Positions 1 to 12,500 of a DNA stretch of 60,000 nt are shown here, piece after piece. This stretch comes from Antedon mediterranea. Its lineage: Eukaryota; Echinodermata; Crinoidea; Comatulida; Antedonidae. The notes below the pieces were generated by a model. The model worked only from the letters and a program-made list of their open reading frames with translations, had not been told where the DNA came from and searched no databases. Position numbers and translations under genes: made by a program. Every line of letters starts with the position of its first letter. The first letter of the stretch is position 1. The DNA lies in the NCBI RefSeq assembly GCF_964355755.1, contig NC_092674.1, positions 24,332,001-24,392,000 of the forward strand. Reading direction: 5' to 3'.

Positions 1-174
1 TGCCCTTCGATTTGGTGTACCATAAAAGCTTTTCTTATCGGGCGTAATTTGCGTACCATTAGGCGACTAGGTACAAGAACATAGGCCGTATACAATCTAG
101 CAAAACAGCGTTGTTAAAGGCATGTGACGACGGGGATCGCAATAATCTATTGTCACTAACAAATAGCCAACAAT

Positions 175-2398
175 ATGCCTAGATATCACCTAATAATAAC
201 GTTTGTGTTATATACGTGTAGTTTAATTGTAATTGCAATTAATCCATCGATTATAAAGTCGCAAGTAATATGGGAAAGCAATTCAACCGGCGAAGTTTAT
301 TTGTATCGGATACCAGTGATCACCAACCTACCAAACGGCGATCTGGTTATCTTCACTGAAGCCCGAAAATATGACATTCCCAGTACGGACGTCGGGGCTA
401 AATTCATTGCCATGAAACGATCAAAGGACAAGGGTGTATCCTGGGGTCCGACCGTATTCATCGTCGATGATTACGAAGCGAACGATGGCCTGAATTTAGG
501 CACAGTTATGGTAGATGAAGAAAAGGGGTATATAATAATTCTGTATGTTTACTGTGCACACAATCGATGCCCGAAGAGACAGAACGTAGCCACCAACTTT
601 GTTGTGAAGAGCAAAGATTGGGGTTATACCTGGAGTGAACCGGTAGATCTTGGCTTACAAAATCCAGCGATTCTTGGTTACGATTTGTCACCAGGCCCAG
701 GATACGGAATACAGAAGAAGTTCGCACCAAACAAAGGTCGATTGATAGCATGCGGTCACAGAACACCATTTGCATTGAAGTCGGTCGCTTGCTTTTATAG
801 TGATGGTAAGTTATATCTTTCATTACTAAATAAATTAAATATTTCGTAAAGTATTAACGTTTCTAGAAGTTTGTATTATAGGACCTATTGAAAAAAAAAA
901 CAATATGAAAGCGAAAGAAAAATGTTAAGTGTGGAGGCCTTTATAATTTATAATGTCAATGTGTACAGTAGCTTTATGTCATAGTTCATCCCATGGATGA
1001 GATATTGAGGCGTTGGTTTTGTGGGCAACACTGTAGAAAAGACCAATTTCAATTTACGGTTTTATTTGCAACTGACATTTTTACTTTATATTTTTCTTGA
1101 TCGTATATATTAAATAAATTGTGCTGTCGCACAACGAATACAGAATACAGAAAGGTGATTTACTACAGTGCCTACCATTGGGAAATAAAATTATAAATAT
1201 TCTACCTTTCTGTTCATAATTCTAACAATCGAATTTTAACCACTAGAATCTTAGTGTAATAGTACTTGTGAATTGATATTGGTTGTTCATGATTTATGAA
1301 TAATTCTTGTTCTTTTCCAGATCATGGCGATACATGGCATATTGGCGGCGGTCTTGTCGGAATGCCATTTGGAGGTGATAAAAAAACTGGAGATTTTGCA
1401 CCAGGAGAAGCACAGGTAAGTTGAACTGCTAAATTTATATTTGATTTGTAAATCTATATTCAATTATACTTTATCTATCCACTCATGGTTGCTCTTCAGT
1501 GTATATGAAAAAACAAGTTTTTCAATTCTTTATATATATTATTTATAGTATAGAATGTAAAAAAAAAAAAATAAAAAACAACCTTTGAGATTTGTTTTTG
1601 AAGTTCTATTTTGAATGTTGTTGTCCGAATTCTATGGGTATGGGTTCTATGGTTAAGGCCAACTCAGACAGGGTCGTACGACGAAGCCCGACGAGTCGCC
1701 TCGTCGGGAGGAACATTAAACATATTTAAAGTTCTCCCGACGGCTTAACAACTATGCCCGACGGTATCTCAAGACGACTCATCTCGTCGGGATTCATCTC
1801 GAACAGCACTAACGAGTCAAGACATTTCTTCGGGTCTTGTCGTACGACGCTGTCTGAGTTGGCCGCGCCTTTATGCGTCAAAACCATTTTCAACACAAGG
1901 TTGTTTAACAGATTTGTTCGAGAACGCTAATCTCGAATTTGTTTCACATAGGCCTAATATTATTTTGTTACACAATTTTCAATTCTCTTTTTACAGATCA
2001 TTGAATATCCTAACGGTACATTACTAGTGAACGCTCGCAATACACATTTCTATCACTGTCGCTGTAGAATTCAAGGCATGAGTTTTGACGGTGGAATAAC
2101 CTTCCCAGTCACATCAACCACACTGGTTGCAGATCTCATTGAGCCTAGCGTCTGTGGTTCAATTCTTCTACAGGGAACCACCCTATTTTTTTCTAACCCA
2201 TCTTCCACGGCTGGGCGTGTTAATATGACCCTAAAGTGGAGTGGTGATATGGGAGAGACATGGCCTAACCAGTTGCCGATATTCCCTGGTAGTAGTGAAT
2301 ATTCGTGTCTTACAGCAATTGATGATGATCATATTGGTCTAGCTTTTGAGAAAAACGACTATAAGTTGGTACAATTTGTTAAGATCCAAATAAAATAA
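175..2398 (+). CDS. Sialidase (exo-alpha-sialidase, NEU1-like), 3 exons, complete
   Basis: Exons are 175-805, 1321-1415 and 1997-2398, joined at GT-AG sites with matching phases (1, then 0), giving 375 aa. Residues about 5-22 are hydrophobic and look like a signal peptide. The YRIP motif (44-47) supplies the first catalytic arginine. Five Asp boxes (SxDxGxxW type) start at residues 83, 146, 209, 271 and 324; the third is created across the exon 1/2 junction. R256 and R316 fit the rest of the arginine triad, E240 the catalytic glutamate and Y344 the nucleophile, by family position. Sialidases (GH33) remove terminal sialic acid from glycoproteins and glycolipids. The length is close to lysosomal/secreted NEU1 (about 400 aa). 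I cannot tell lysosomal from secreted: no clear targeting signal beyond the N-terminus is visible. The stop codon overlaps AATAAA-like sequence, and further AATAAA motifs lie 200-400 nt downstream. Confidence 0.9.
1657..1864. mobile_element. 208-bp MITE in sialidase intron 2
   Basis: The ends are inverted: GGCCAACTCAGACA...GTCGTACGAC on the left and GTCGTACGAC.CTGTCTGAGTTGGCC on the right. The inside is also rich in self-complementary CGTCGGG/CCCGACG words. There is no ORF, so this is a non-autonomous DNA element by structure. Confidence 0.7.
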
Positions 2399-2916
2399 AG
2401 TTTATTAATCAATCAATCAATAAGTTTTTAATGAAATGATTAGTGATATTTCAGGTCAGACACGCGGCGCATGTTCCCCTCATACGGTTAACTTGTAATG
2501 AACTCAGGGACCATTTTACGTCCTCAGATGCTCCACTAGTAAATTCTTGTTACTTTCCTTACGATTAAATTACTTATGTTTTATCATGTTTGCCATTGAT
2601 ATAATTTAATATTGTAAGAGAAAATAAAATATAAATTATTCATGTATTTTGTCATAAACGTTTCGTTTAAAATTGAGTGTGCTATTTTTTGTTTTCGTCT
2701 TTATATTTCAAAATGATATTCGATTATGTCAAATGCATACATACAATATTGAGTAATTGGAATTCATACTTTTGAAATAAAATACAATTCAAATATTATC
2801 TATCTCTGTTTTAATTTGTTTCGTTTCTTGTTTATTTCTTTTCTCGTTTTTAACTTATTAAAGTTTTGGTATTTTAGTATTATACAGAAGAGATAAGATA
2901 ACGAAGTATGTGAAAA

Positions 2917-3580
2917 CTACGGTGGCTAATTTCCGCCAAAGAAATTTTTTTTTTTTATAATAATACTAATTAGGGCGTTATAACGCCGTATTAGGGCGTT
3001 ATAACGCCGTATTAGGGCGTTATAACGCCCTAATTATACAATCCGTTCACACGTACATGCACATGCGTAGTACATCAACAAATCCAGAGCCATAAAGAGT
3101 TGCGACTTTGAATGGATTGAATCAATTTGTTTAAAGGTTTTTGTTAAAACAATAATAAAATTGCTTTAATCCATTTAATTTAACAGCTCTGGCTGGCTCT
3201 ACGCGTTTATTTTGTACAGCGATATAGTAATGCATTGTTTTTACATTTTGTTGTTTAAAATCATCTTCGCAGTAACTTTAAGATTGCGTTATCTTAACAA
3301 AAACCTTTAAACAAATCGATAGTTTTGATATTTAAAACCTTGTGAATGTTATTCATTTTTTAAGCACATGACTCGACTCCATACACAACATAGGCATAGT
3401 TGGACACAAAGATGGCCAGTAATGTACCACGTGACTTTCTAAAATCTGTGAATGCGCCGAGAGGTTTGTTGATGTACTACGCATGCGCATGTACGTGTGA
3501 ACAGATTGTATATTTATGGCGTTATAACGCCGTATTATTATTTAAAAAAAATTTTCTTTGGCGGAAATCAGCCACCGTAG
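2917..3580. mobile_element. 664-bp MITE with GGCGTTATAACGCC palindromes
   Basis: The left end reads CTACGGTGGCTAATTTCCGCC and onward; the right end is its inverse with one or two differences. Just inside the left end three tandem 21-bp units each contain the perfect 14-bp palindrome GGCGTTATAACGCC (2974-3030), and one more copy sits near the right end (3519-3532). A second inverted pair (CATGCGCATGTACGTGTGAAC type) lies inside each end. There is no transposase ORF. Confidence 0.7.
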
Positions 3581-3848
3581 AAAACGGTTGTCACTTTTTC
3601 GTATATACACACTGGCTTTAAAATAGTACACTATTTAATCTTTTGCTTTGGACTATTTTTAATTGAAGCTTCAATCACCACAATAAAATTCGTCATTTAG
3701 TTTGAGTTTACAGTATGTCCACATGTCCTGTAATATGTATCAAATTCAATGGAGTTTCCAATACAAGTACAGTAAAACCACAAAGGAACGCCTTTAAGTG
3801 TTGCCTCTTGTTCTTTTCACAAGATAGTTTTTTTTAAATTCTTTTTTC

Positions 3849-3920
3849 AGTCGCGGCTCTACAGCTCACTATGTCGGTCGGTTGGTTGGTTGGTCGGTCG
3901 ATAAACTTGAGCACGCGACT
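3849..3920. mobile_element. GGTC-core element, copy 1
   Basis: The sequence starts AGTCGCG, continues with ACAGCTCACTATGTC, then a run of GGTC/GGTT tetramers, and ends GCACGCGACT. The ends are short inverted repeats (AGTCGCGT / ACGCGACT). The same plan recurs at 10895-11579, 24018-24106 and 59926-60000. Confidence 0.6.
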
Positions 3921-3989
3921 GCAGCCATGTATTATTGTCTTGTTACTTCATACGCATCCAACAGCGAGCACAAACTCACCAATTACAGG

Positions 3990-4150
3990 ATGGATAAACT
4001 AGTTTATCATGTATCGTGCTTATAAACTAAGTCTCAAATGAGGCTTAGGGAATTACAACTCTGGCTCTATGTCAGGAACCCCGGAGCTTGGGATTGAAAG
4101 GCAAGCACGTTAACCACCAACCTTCAGCTACACTTGAAGGTGTCCTCTGT
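3990..4150 (-). repeat. Possible tRNA-derived SINE head
   Basis: On the minus strand the stretch GTGGTTAACGTGCTTGCC followed by TTTCAATCCC and CCGGGGTTCCTGA resembles a tRNA with A-box and degenerate B-box spacing. The tRNA fold is not complete, so it is a SINE or decayed tRNA copy rather than a working tRNA gene. Confidence 0.35.
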
Positions 4151-5652
4151 CCCAAACAAAGGGGTCTAAATTATTAATCTGTCCAGTGATTTCATTTTCA
4201 TCTCTTTCCTGGCCTTCGACTTTTACCTGGGATTCCATTGGAATTGTGCGTTTAGTTAGTTGCTTTACTCCTTGTCCAGGTGGTTGTTGTTTTGACGATG
4301 TCTGTCCCTCTCCAAATTGTTTAGTTTAAACGTAGTTTGCACAATCCAGCCACAATCATATGTTCTAATGCTTTTGTATAAAGTATTCCCAATATGCCTA
4401 CGTTGTTTGTAGATGTAAATAAAAGTGAGACTCAAAATTTATTACTTGGACATTTTATTAACAAAAACAATGAAATACCCAACAATTCAACCATCTGTAT
4501 GTCTTAACAACTTAAATAAAGATTATCGCTCTTCGTAAGTGCTAGGCCTACACCTAAATTATTCTGTTTTTGTAATAAACAATTAAGAAAGTGGTAAAGT
4601 AAGCACATTTCTTCCTTCTTTATTCAAACAGTAGCAAACGTGAAAACTTACTAAGTTTAATATAACTTTTGAACTTCGTTTAGACATGGAGTGTAGTTAT
4701 CTAATTGTTACATAATGGTTTAGTGGACTAGTGGACCGATATATTAAAATGGGGGTAAATGGGTGGTATTGATCGTTACACTGTTCTTGCCGTAGCTTAT
4801 TTTCTTGTAAATTAAACCGCACTAAATAATTGCTAAGGGACATCAAATAGTTCACTATAAGGTTAAAGGTCAGCTGCTGAGGTCAATGGTTAAAGGTTAA
4901 TGCTAAATTTGTCATATTACGTAAGAATTTTGGTCCACGTTGCCACGTATTGAAAGAATATCATAATAACATTACCTGTATAATAACACTGGAGGTAGAT
5001 GAAATATTTTAAAAACAAAAACAATATTCAATTCAAATATGTAAATACAGTAGCAGTTTTGAAAATATAATGGCGCGTGAAAACAAATGAATAAAATCTA
5101 CTAATTTTACTACGTGCTGCTAATATCCCATTGCGAATATGAGTACAGTATAATACTAGTATATGTTTGAAATGGACATACGTACATTTAATAATTATTA
5201 CAAAACTGATATGTTGGTTAGACTGTATTACTTAAATGCACTCCATCCACACATGAAGTGTCCAATATCAGTCCCCAAAGATATATTCACGCATGCGTAC
5301 CTACAATGTCATAATTTGACCCCTCAACTTTTTGCCGTCAACAGTGGCCTGTGGCGGATTTTTTAAAGGCAATTCATTCTATAAAAAAAAACGCAAATCA
5401 GAATATGTTTCGAGGGATGCTTTTCAGTTAATGAAACAATGCTCATGTACCATTTATTGATTACACATTAATTAAATTAATATTCATAAAACAAAACCCC
5501 TGTTATAAAATACTATTATGAAATTTGTTTATATTTTGTTTACAATTAATTTAAATCCGTATTATTATAATTGTTATTAAAATTAATGTTTGCAGTGCGT
5601 CTACTCTAACTTCTTCGTTGACTTTATCGGACATGCGCAGTGCTACTATAAA

Positions 5653-6507
5653 TTATTCTACATTGACGATAGCTCTGAATCCCTTTCCTTGTACAGTCGC
5701 ATCAGATTGAAATTTAATCCAAAATTCGCCCGTTATCGACCGTAGCAGTGTAGGTGGTGACCTGCTTCCACAGAACCTATAATAATACAAGTTAGGAACA
5801 TGTGTAAATGTTTTATCGCTCAAGCAAACTTTTTCAATAACCAATTTTTCTTTTGACAATCAGTTTTTGATAAATCAAATGCATTGTGCTCAAATTCATA
5901 ATACAACCGTATAGGGAGACACCGTCTGGTGACCCAACAAATTTCTTCCTTAATAGAAGTGTCCCCTGAATAGGCTTGACCCTGACTAGAGGTTGACCCT
6001 AAACAGAGGTTGTCCGAAGGTTGAAACTTCCCCGGCTCGTTAGTTTCACGGGTAATACTAATAGAGGTGTCTCTTAATATGGGTGTCCAAAGAAGGGCCA
6101 GGTTATTGTATTCGTGGTAGTAGTGATAGATATGTTCTCATTGAGGTGATTCAAAGGAGGGATCTGCTCTACTCGAGGTAGTTAGTACGAGTGGGGCCGT
6201 TCGGGATGACCGAATAGAATCAATATGTCACATAATTGTATTTTTTTGACAAAATGTCCCGAACGGCGCCCCGTAGTTAGTCATGTAAACGCCGCGCAGT
6301 ACCAAATCCTATCTTACCTCCCTACTCTCGCTGGGTGTTCAACGTCACCGTCCATTATGTCAACAAAGTCAAACTGACAATCTTCTTGCTTCTCAATATC
6401 AAAATTTTCAAACAACATCGAAACTTTGTTTCCGGTTATTTTCCAAATACAATCCACCTTATTTGGATAAAAATCTGGATATCCAGGCGTTTCCAATGTA
6501 GTAGTTT
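5653..6507 (-). CDS. Protease exons 15-16: CUB4 and stop
   Basis: Exons 6507-6318 and 5776-5653. They encode [32 protein letters not shown] and RFCGSRSP, then end two residues after the last CUB strand (IVNVE, TAA). Four cysteines and the acidic loop are present. There is no C-terminal basic tail. Confidence 0.9.
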
Positions 6508-9500
6508 CTATAAAAGAAATAAATAGTAACGTGTTATATATGATATATTCAGTGCTGTATATCTCCACGTATAGAATGTGTCCAGTATCAGGCAAATCCC
6601 GTGATACAGCATCACATGTGGTGCTTGTATTATGAAAAACTAGAAGAAATTAGTGTATATAATAAAGGCGACACTTGCGAAACACACGAGATACTATATC
6701 ACGGAATTTGCTTTGACCAAGAAAAATCATAAATCTTCAAATAGAACTACGGTCGTTAGGTTAAATTGGTTAAAATGGACCTGAAATGGAATTTCGATTT
6801 TCAAGAAATTCACACATCTTATTTAAATGTATCAAATTAACACAAACCCATACAAATAAAAACAAAACGTATAGTATTTTGAGTAAAAACGAAATTTTAA
6901 GATACCATGGTAAATTAGCGAAAATTACTCACGCCATTGCAATATTCTATTTCAACGGCCGTCGGAAGCCTCTATATTCACGACGTCACATACACACGAT
7001 GATATCGAGAGCGTGTATGCCGCCCGATAGTCAGTGAATGATCGACGGCCTGGAAAGATACGCGAAGCGTTGACACTAATACTAATTTATTCAATATCTA
7101 ATGTTGTTGAAATATAGGTCCCTAAAATGTACTTCGTTTGTTCTAAAACACGAATTTAGAAGGCCTACCTCCCAAACCTTTACTAGGCCTCTAGGCCCCC
7201 AATCCAGCGCGCGGAGTCGATCCACCACCCACATCATGCGGCGAGGCTCCGTTTCATGTGCATCCAAGGACCAAAGCGATATCAACAACTTGCTGCGCTC
7301 ATTGTCAAGCCAAAGTAAAATATGAATAACATTCGTTTTTGAACTGCCTGATTCGTGACAAATAAATTATCATCTCATATTACTAATTTAATTCTGCAAA
7401 ACTAAAAACTAAAGAAACTAACACATTTTAGCAGTATAAATTACGAACGATATACAAAATACACGAACGGAAAATATGGATACGCATCATTGCGCACGGA
7501 GCTGTATCCCGGACAACGTTGCCAGGCCAACTTCGGTATTGCCAGAAAAAAACCGTTGATTTTAAGATTTTAAATCGTCATTTACTCGATGAATAACCGT
7601 TTATGCGGTAATAATTTTATCTAAAAAAATTCTAAATACGTTTCTGCAAATGCACAAGCATTTTTTAGAAAATACTCCATAGATTTCAAGAGTTATAGCC
7701 AAAAAACTGCAAATTTTCCATTGGAGGGATAGGAATATATTCGCAAAGTGACGTCACCCGCGAATTTTTTTGATTTTCAAATGGGGCTTTCCCCAAAAGG
7801 GCCAATTTATATTTTGTAACAATATACATTCTAGCAACACCTAATAGCCCCCAAAACATCATTCTAAAATGAAAAAAATCGAAAATCCATTTCAGGTCCA
7901 TTTTAAGGGGGCTTTCCCACCTCTTCCGTTTTTCCAGATGTTTTTTGTTGCTTTTTAGATGTCTTCCAAACTCTGACGTAATTGTATCGAATTTACTTGT
8001 TCATTTAGGGTTCGTTCTTACCATTTATTGTTCCTCCACATTCTTGTTGATGGTTCCCACGTAACTCCGTGAAATAGTTCACCAGAAAGCTGTTAGTGTG
8101 AGGCCATTCTGAATGGTACTGTACCCATATACTGTTTGATATAGTATCAACTTCTTCAGGCCAGTCCTCTATACTACATATTGTAGTGAGGGCGCCACTA
8201 CCAGGACCTTGACCCTGCCCTATGGTTATATAATTTAAGCATCTATCGTCGTTTTCCCAACGTTCAAATTCAATTCTAGAAGAAAACGTTGTAGACATAA
8301 TTTATTATGTACCAACTGAATTGATTCTGTATCTATTCTGTGTCACCGGAATTTATTATACAGAATTCATTCTGTGACGACATAGTTATGTGTAGACATG
8401 GGTGAACTAATTCCGTGTCGACAGAATTCATTCCGTATCAACAGAAATCATTCCGTGTCGACATAATTCATTCCCTATTAACAGAAATCTTTCCGTGTCG
8501 ACAGAATACATTCTGTGTAGACAGATTTAAATTGTGTAGACAGAATAGATTCTGTAGACAGGGTTCATTATGTGTAAGATAGAGTTCATTCTGTTCAGAC
8601 AGAATAATTCTAAGTGTATATAAGATTTGATTTTCATCTAGGAAGAGAGACGGACAGCAATACTGATAAAGTGAGCACATCCAAAGTGTCTTCCCATTTT
8701 TCTATTCTATTCATACATATGTGTACACACATTCATTGTACACCTCTCAAATATTACGAATATTAAGATACCACTTACCCTAAGGATATTCTAAGATCCT
8801 GTTCTACATTGATATGCCACAAGCAATCTAATGAATTGTTGTTATTCGGTATTATAGGTGTAAAAAAGTAGCCCTCGTAATCTTCATATTTATTCCTACA
8901 ATTCTCAACCTCTGTAATGAGAATGCAATAGTATTCGGTTATAAATATACAGTACGGTAGTTAAGGGCTAATTCTGGTCTAGAGCTCTGTCTACACTACC
9001 AAACTAGTTTGACAATAAAAAATGATATATACCCAAATAATGATAGTGATATGACATTATCATGTCCATATATTGGCACATCACATAAAGATGGTGTAGA
9101 CAGAGCTTTATGTTTGGTTATTCCAACTACAGTTTGTCTGTTACTACAGAACTCTTCCTACTACTTCTTGGGGAGACTACTATTTCGTGAATTGAACAAG
9201 GGGCAGCGTCATTTTTCGTAACTTCACAAACGCAGCTCGTAAAGTATCAACGTTTAGTATGTTTATTTTCTTACTTGTCCCTCGTAGCCGTCACTTTTTT
9301 GGACAAAAGGGAAGGCGAAGCATATTGCTTATAAGCCCCTCAAAGTTAGCATGTCATTGTTCAAACGGTGTGAATTGTAATGGGTGGTACGGTTCACAAC
9401 CCAAGCCTCTTCGAGTCTACTTTTAAACAAAATATAGAGAACTAGTCGAAACAACATAATCCGAAAGACCATTGATATAAACAACTGAAAACCGGACAAA

Positions 9501-12500
9501 AAAATGCCTTACCAGGGCCGTAGCCAGCATGAGGCAGAAGAGACGCTCGCCTCGTTTGAAATTTTCAATTTCCACCACCCACCCCCGATTCCCCAGCACA
9601 GATCGTCATATTTTATATCAATAAATATATATAAGTATTTTTGCCTCGTCTGTTTTTAATCTCTCGCTACGGTCTTACTTACGCTATGTAATACCCAACA
9701 AACCTACCTATACAATTGTAGTTATTTTCGTGTAGAATGTACCCCAAATCACACGAGCACTCGTAACCACCGGGTGTGTTGGAGCACCGATGTTCACACA
9801 GAGGACTGCCCTTGTCGCATTCGTTTTCGTCTGAAAAGTAATAAATCGTCATTAAGAAGAGTGTTTTTCAAAATTACCTTGTGTGCTTTCATATATCTGA
9901 CTAAAGCTCTGTCTACACTACTGTATCATTTTTTATGTGACAAAAAAATGTGATGTGACCATAATATGGACATGATGATGTTGTCATATCACTACCATAT
10001 TTGGGTATATCACCACCATATTTGAGCACATCATACTTTTTTAGTTAAATTAGTTTGATAGTGTAGACAAAGCTTAATATTATATGACCTTATTATAAAT
10101 ATTATGACCAGCCTAATTGTCATTGTCACCACCATAAAAACCACTGTGATCCTCCGATTTTTGTTTTCAACATCACTATACCCCCACCACCATTTCTATA
10201 CCAGGTTTGTTACCATTGTGATGTCATCTTTTCTTCGTCGTAAATTATGTCTTCGATATTTTATTTTTACTCACAATAATAGATATCAGTTCTTTATTAA
10301 CTTAGTTATTTCCTTTGTTATCACCATCGATCATCAAATATCGTTAAGGTGGTGGCTTACTACCATCTCATCTGTGCCTCATGCAAAGTTTTTTTAGTAT
10401 ACGGACCTACGCGTAGTTCAGCGTTCTCCAAGAACGCCACACGCACACCGTCTCCGTTTCTTAGGAAACACAAACTTCATAACGTTTACTATAAAAATGG
10501 CATGTGTGTTGCGGCGGCAGCGCGATGGATCTTTGATTCAACATATATCACTCTTATTCACTAACACGGTAGGTTTAAATTCGATTGTTCTTTGTCATTT
10601 TTTAGCCACATGACTTACAATCTTACTATAGTCCTACTTTAAAGTATGATATACCAGACCTATACATAAATGCAGAAACAGCAAGCCAAATACGTTTTAT
10701 AAGTTGCAATGCAATGTATTATTAAGCTCTGTCTAGGCCTATGCCTACACTATCAAACTTTGTGACAGAAAAAAGTGGTTTGCCCATAATATGGACATGA
10801 TAATGTTATATCACTACCATATTTAAGCATATCACTACCATATTTAAGCATATCACTACCATATTTACAAGAAGTGACTATTATCCGTTTTTTTAGTCGC
10901 GTGAACTCTATAGTTCACTATGTCGGTCGGTCGGTCGGTCGGTCTGTCTGTCGGTCTGGTATCACTATGCGTTTTATCGCTTTCTGACCTTATCTTGATA
11001 TCAGTTTAATCTAGCAAAGTCAATTTTTCACAGTATATTCCTTATGGCCAGGAATCGATGTGGTTATGTTTTCACGGTGCGCAATAAAAAATTACGCGGT
11101 CTACGCACGATTTAACGAAATCACGTTTGTAATCATATCTTCACAACCATGAATCACAATTAAATAAAATACTCATAAATTTCAGGGCATAAATCATCAT
11201 ATGGCAATACAATTACGTGCGTAGCGCATGTAACGCATGCGTACGTACGCTTAAAATTTTCAAAATTTATTTTCGATGAAATAAGAGTATGTTTCAGGCA
11301 ATTTTAAGCGTTTACAAAATTGCCATGAGTGCGCAGATTTTTGCGTGCGCACTGCGCGTTAAATGTTATTGAGCACTCTTTTTGCCCGATTTCTGTTTTC
11401 TTGACTTACTTTTCAACTCGAAATTACTTTATACGAGCACGTCAAAAGTGACAGGCTACGCACGTGTAAATTAAAAAAATATAACTGTTTTTAAACATTT
11501 CAACATTTTTAAACATGTTCAGTAATTTCGGTCAGTTGGTAGGTTGGTCGGTGGGTCGGTAAACACTAAGCACGCGACTGCAGCCATCTATATGCTGAAA
11601 TATATGTTAATGCTGAAAAGCAAAGCAAGAAACATATCCTAACCTTACATTAAATGCTTTGCACTATTAGTCATCCTTAAAGCCATGGAGATATCCATGG
11701 AGGTATACATGCTTAAAATGTACATGTTTCTATAGATAGCCCGAGGATGTCTAAGACAGATCAACAAATCACAGAAGAAAGACGTATTTCATCTGAAAAG
11801 AGATTACTTGCTCTGATCGACGACAATGAAACGTTTCAAAAGGAGCTTAAGAAAAGCCAGGCGTACCAAAGAGCAAGAAGACGGCGTTTATATGCGCTAG
11901 ATGGGTCCTTATTACGTATGATACAAAACGCTCAACAGCTTCAAACAAGGTTGAAACGTCTACAGGAAGAAATTGACAAAGAAAAAGCAGAAGAATCCAA
12001 CAGACCGTGGCCTCATAACCTTCGGCGTTCAATCGACTAAAACGACATATCATTTATGTTTTAAAAATTGTATAGGCCTACAAATAAAAAATGATATTAT
12101 TAAAACTAGTTGATTTATAATAAACGTGAGTTATCGTTATTTGAGGACATTCAGGTTTTGTTTAACATTCCATACTTTTCAGAAACATGGCTGGGCATCT
12201 TTTAATGCCCTTTTGTTTTGAGATGCATGGTATACTACTATTGCTAAGTAAACGTTATTTAAGGACATTCAGGTTTTGTCATCTTTACCATTCCATACTT
12301 TTCAGAATCATCGCTGGGCAACTTTTATTGTCCCATTGTATTGAGATGCATGATACACTACTGTAGACCTACTGTACAATTTATCTGATTAAATAGTATT
12401 GCCGGAGTATTTAATAATAAGAAATCCCTGCCAAACAATATGTTTAGTAGATCAATTTTTTAAAATCCTTTTATTGCAACCAGTTTGCAGTGTTTTTAAT

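Larger units (their letters stand above)
2399..5652. other. Intergenic region between sialidase and protease 3' ends
   Basis: The two genes converge here. The region is AT-rich with several AATAAA motifs (near 2624 and 2777 on +; TTTATT at 5453-5458 serves as a possible poly(A) signal for the protease on -). It contains a 664-bp terminal-inverted-repeat element, one GGTC-core element and a tRNA-like SINE remnant, listed separately. I see no convincing coding exon in the remainder; the small ORFs at 3400-3621 and 5163-5366 lack codon or domain support. Confidence 0.6.

Noticed and set aside
2971-3018. TTAGGG words suggesting interstitial telomere repeat
   Set aside because: TTAGGG is part of a 21-bp palindromic unit in a MITE, not a run of hexamers.
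8325-8612. Regular repeats that superficially resemble a CRISPR array
   Set aside because: Units are contiguous and degenerate with no unique spacers, in an intron of an animal gene.
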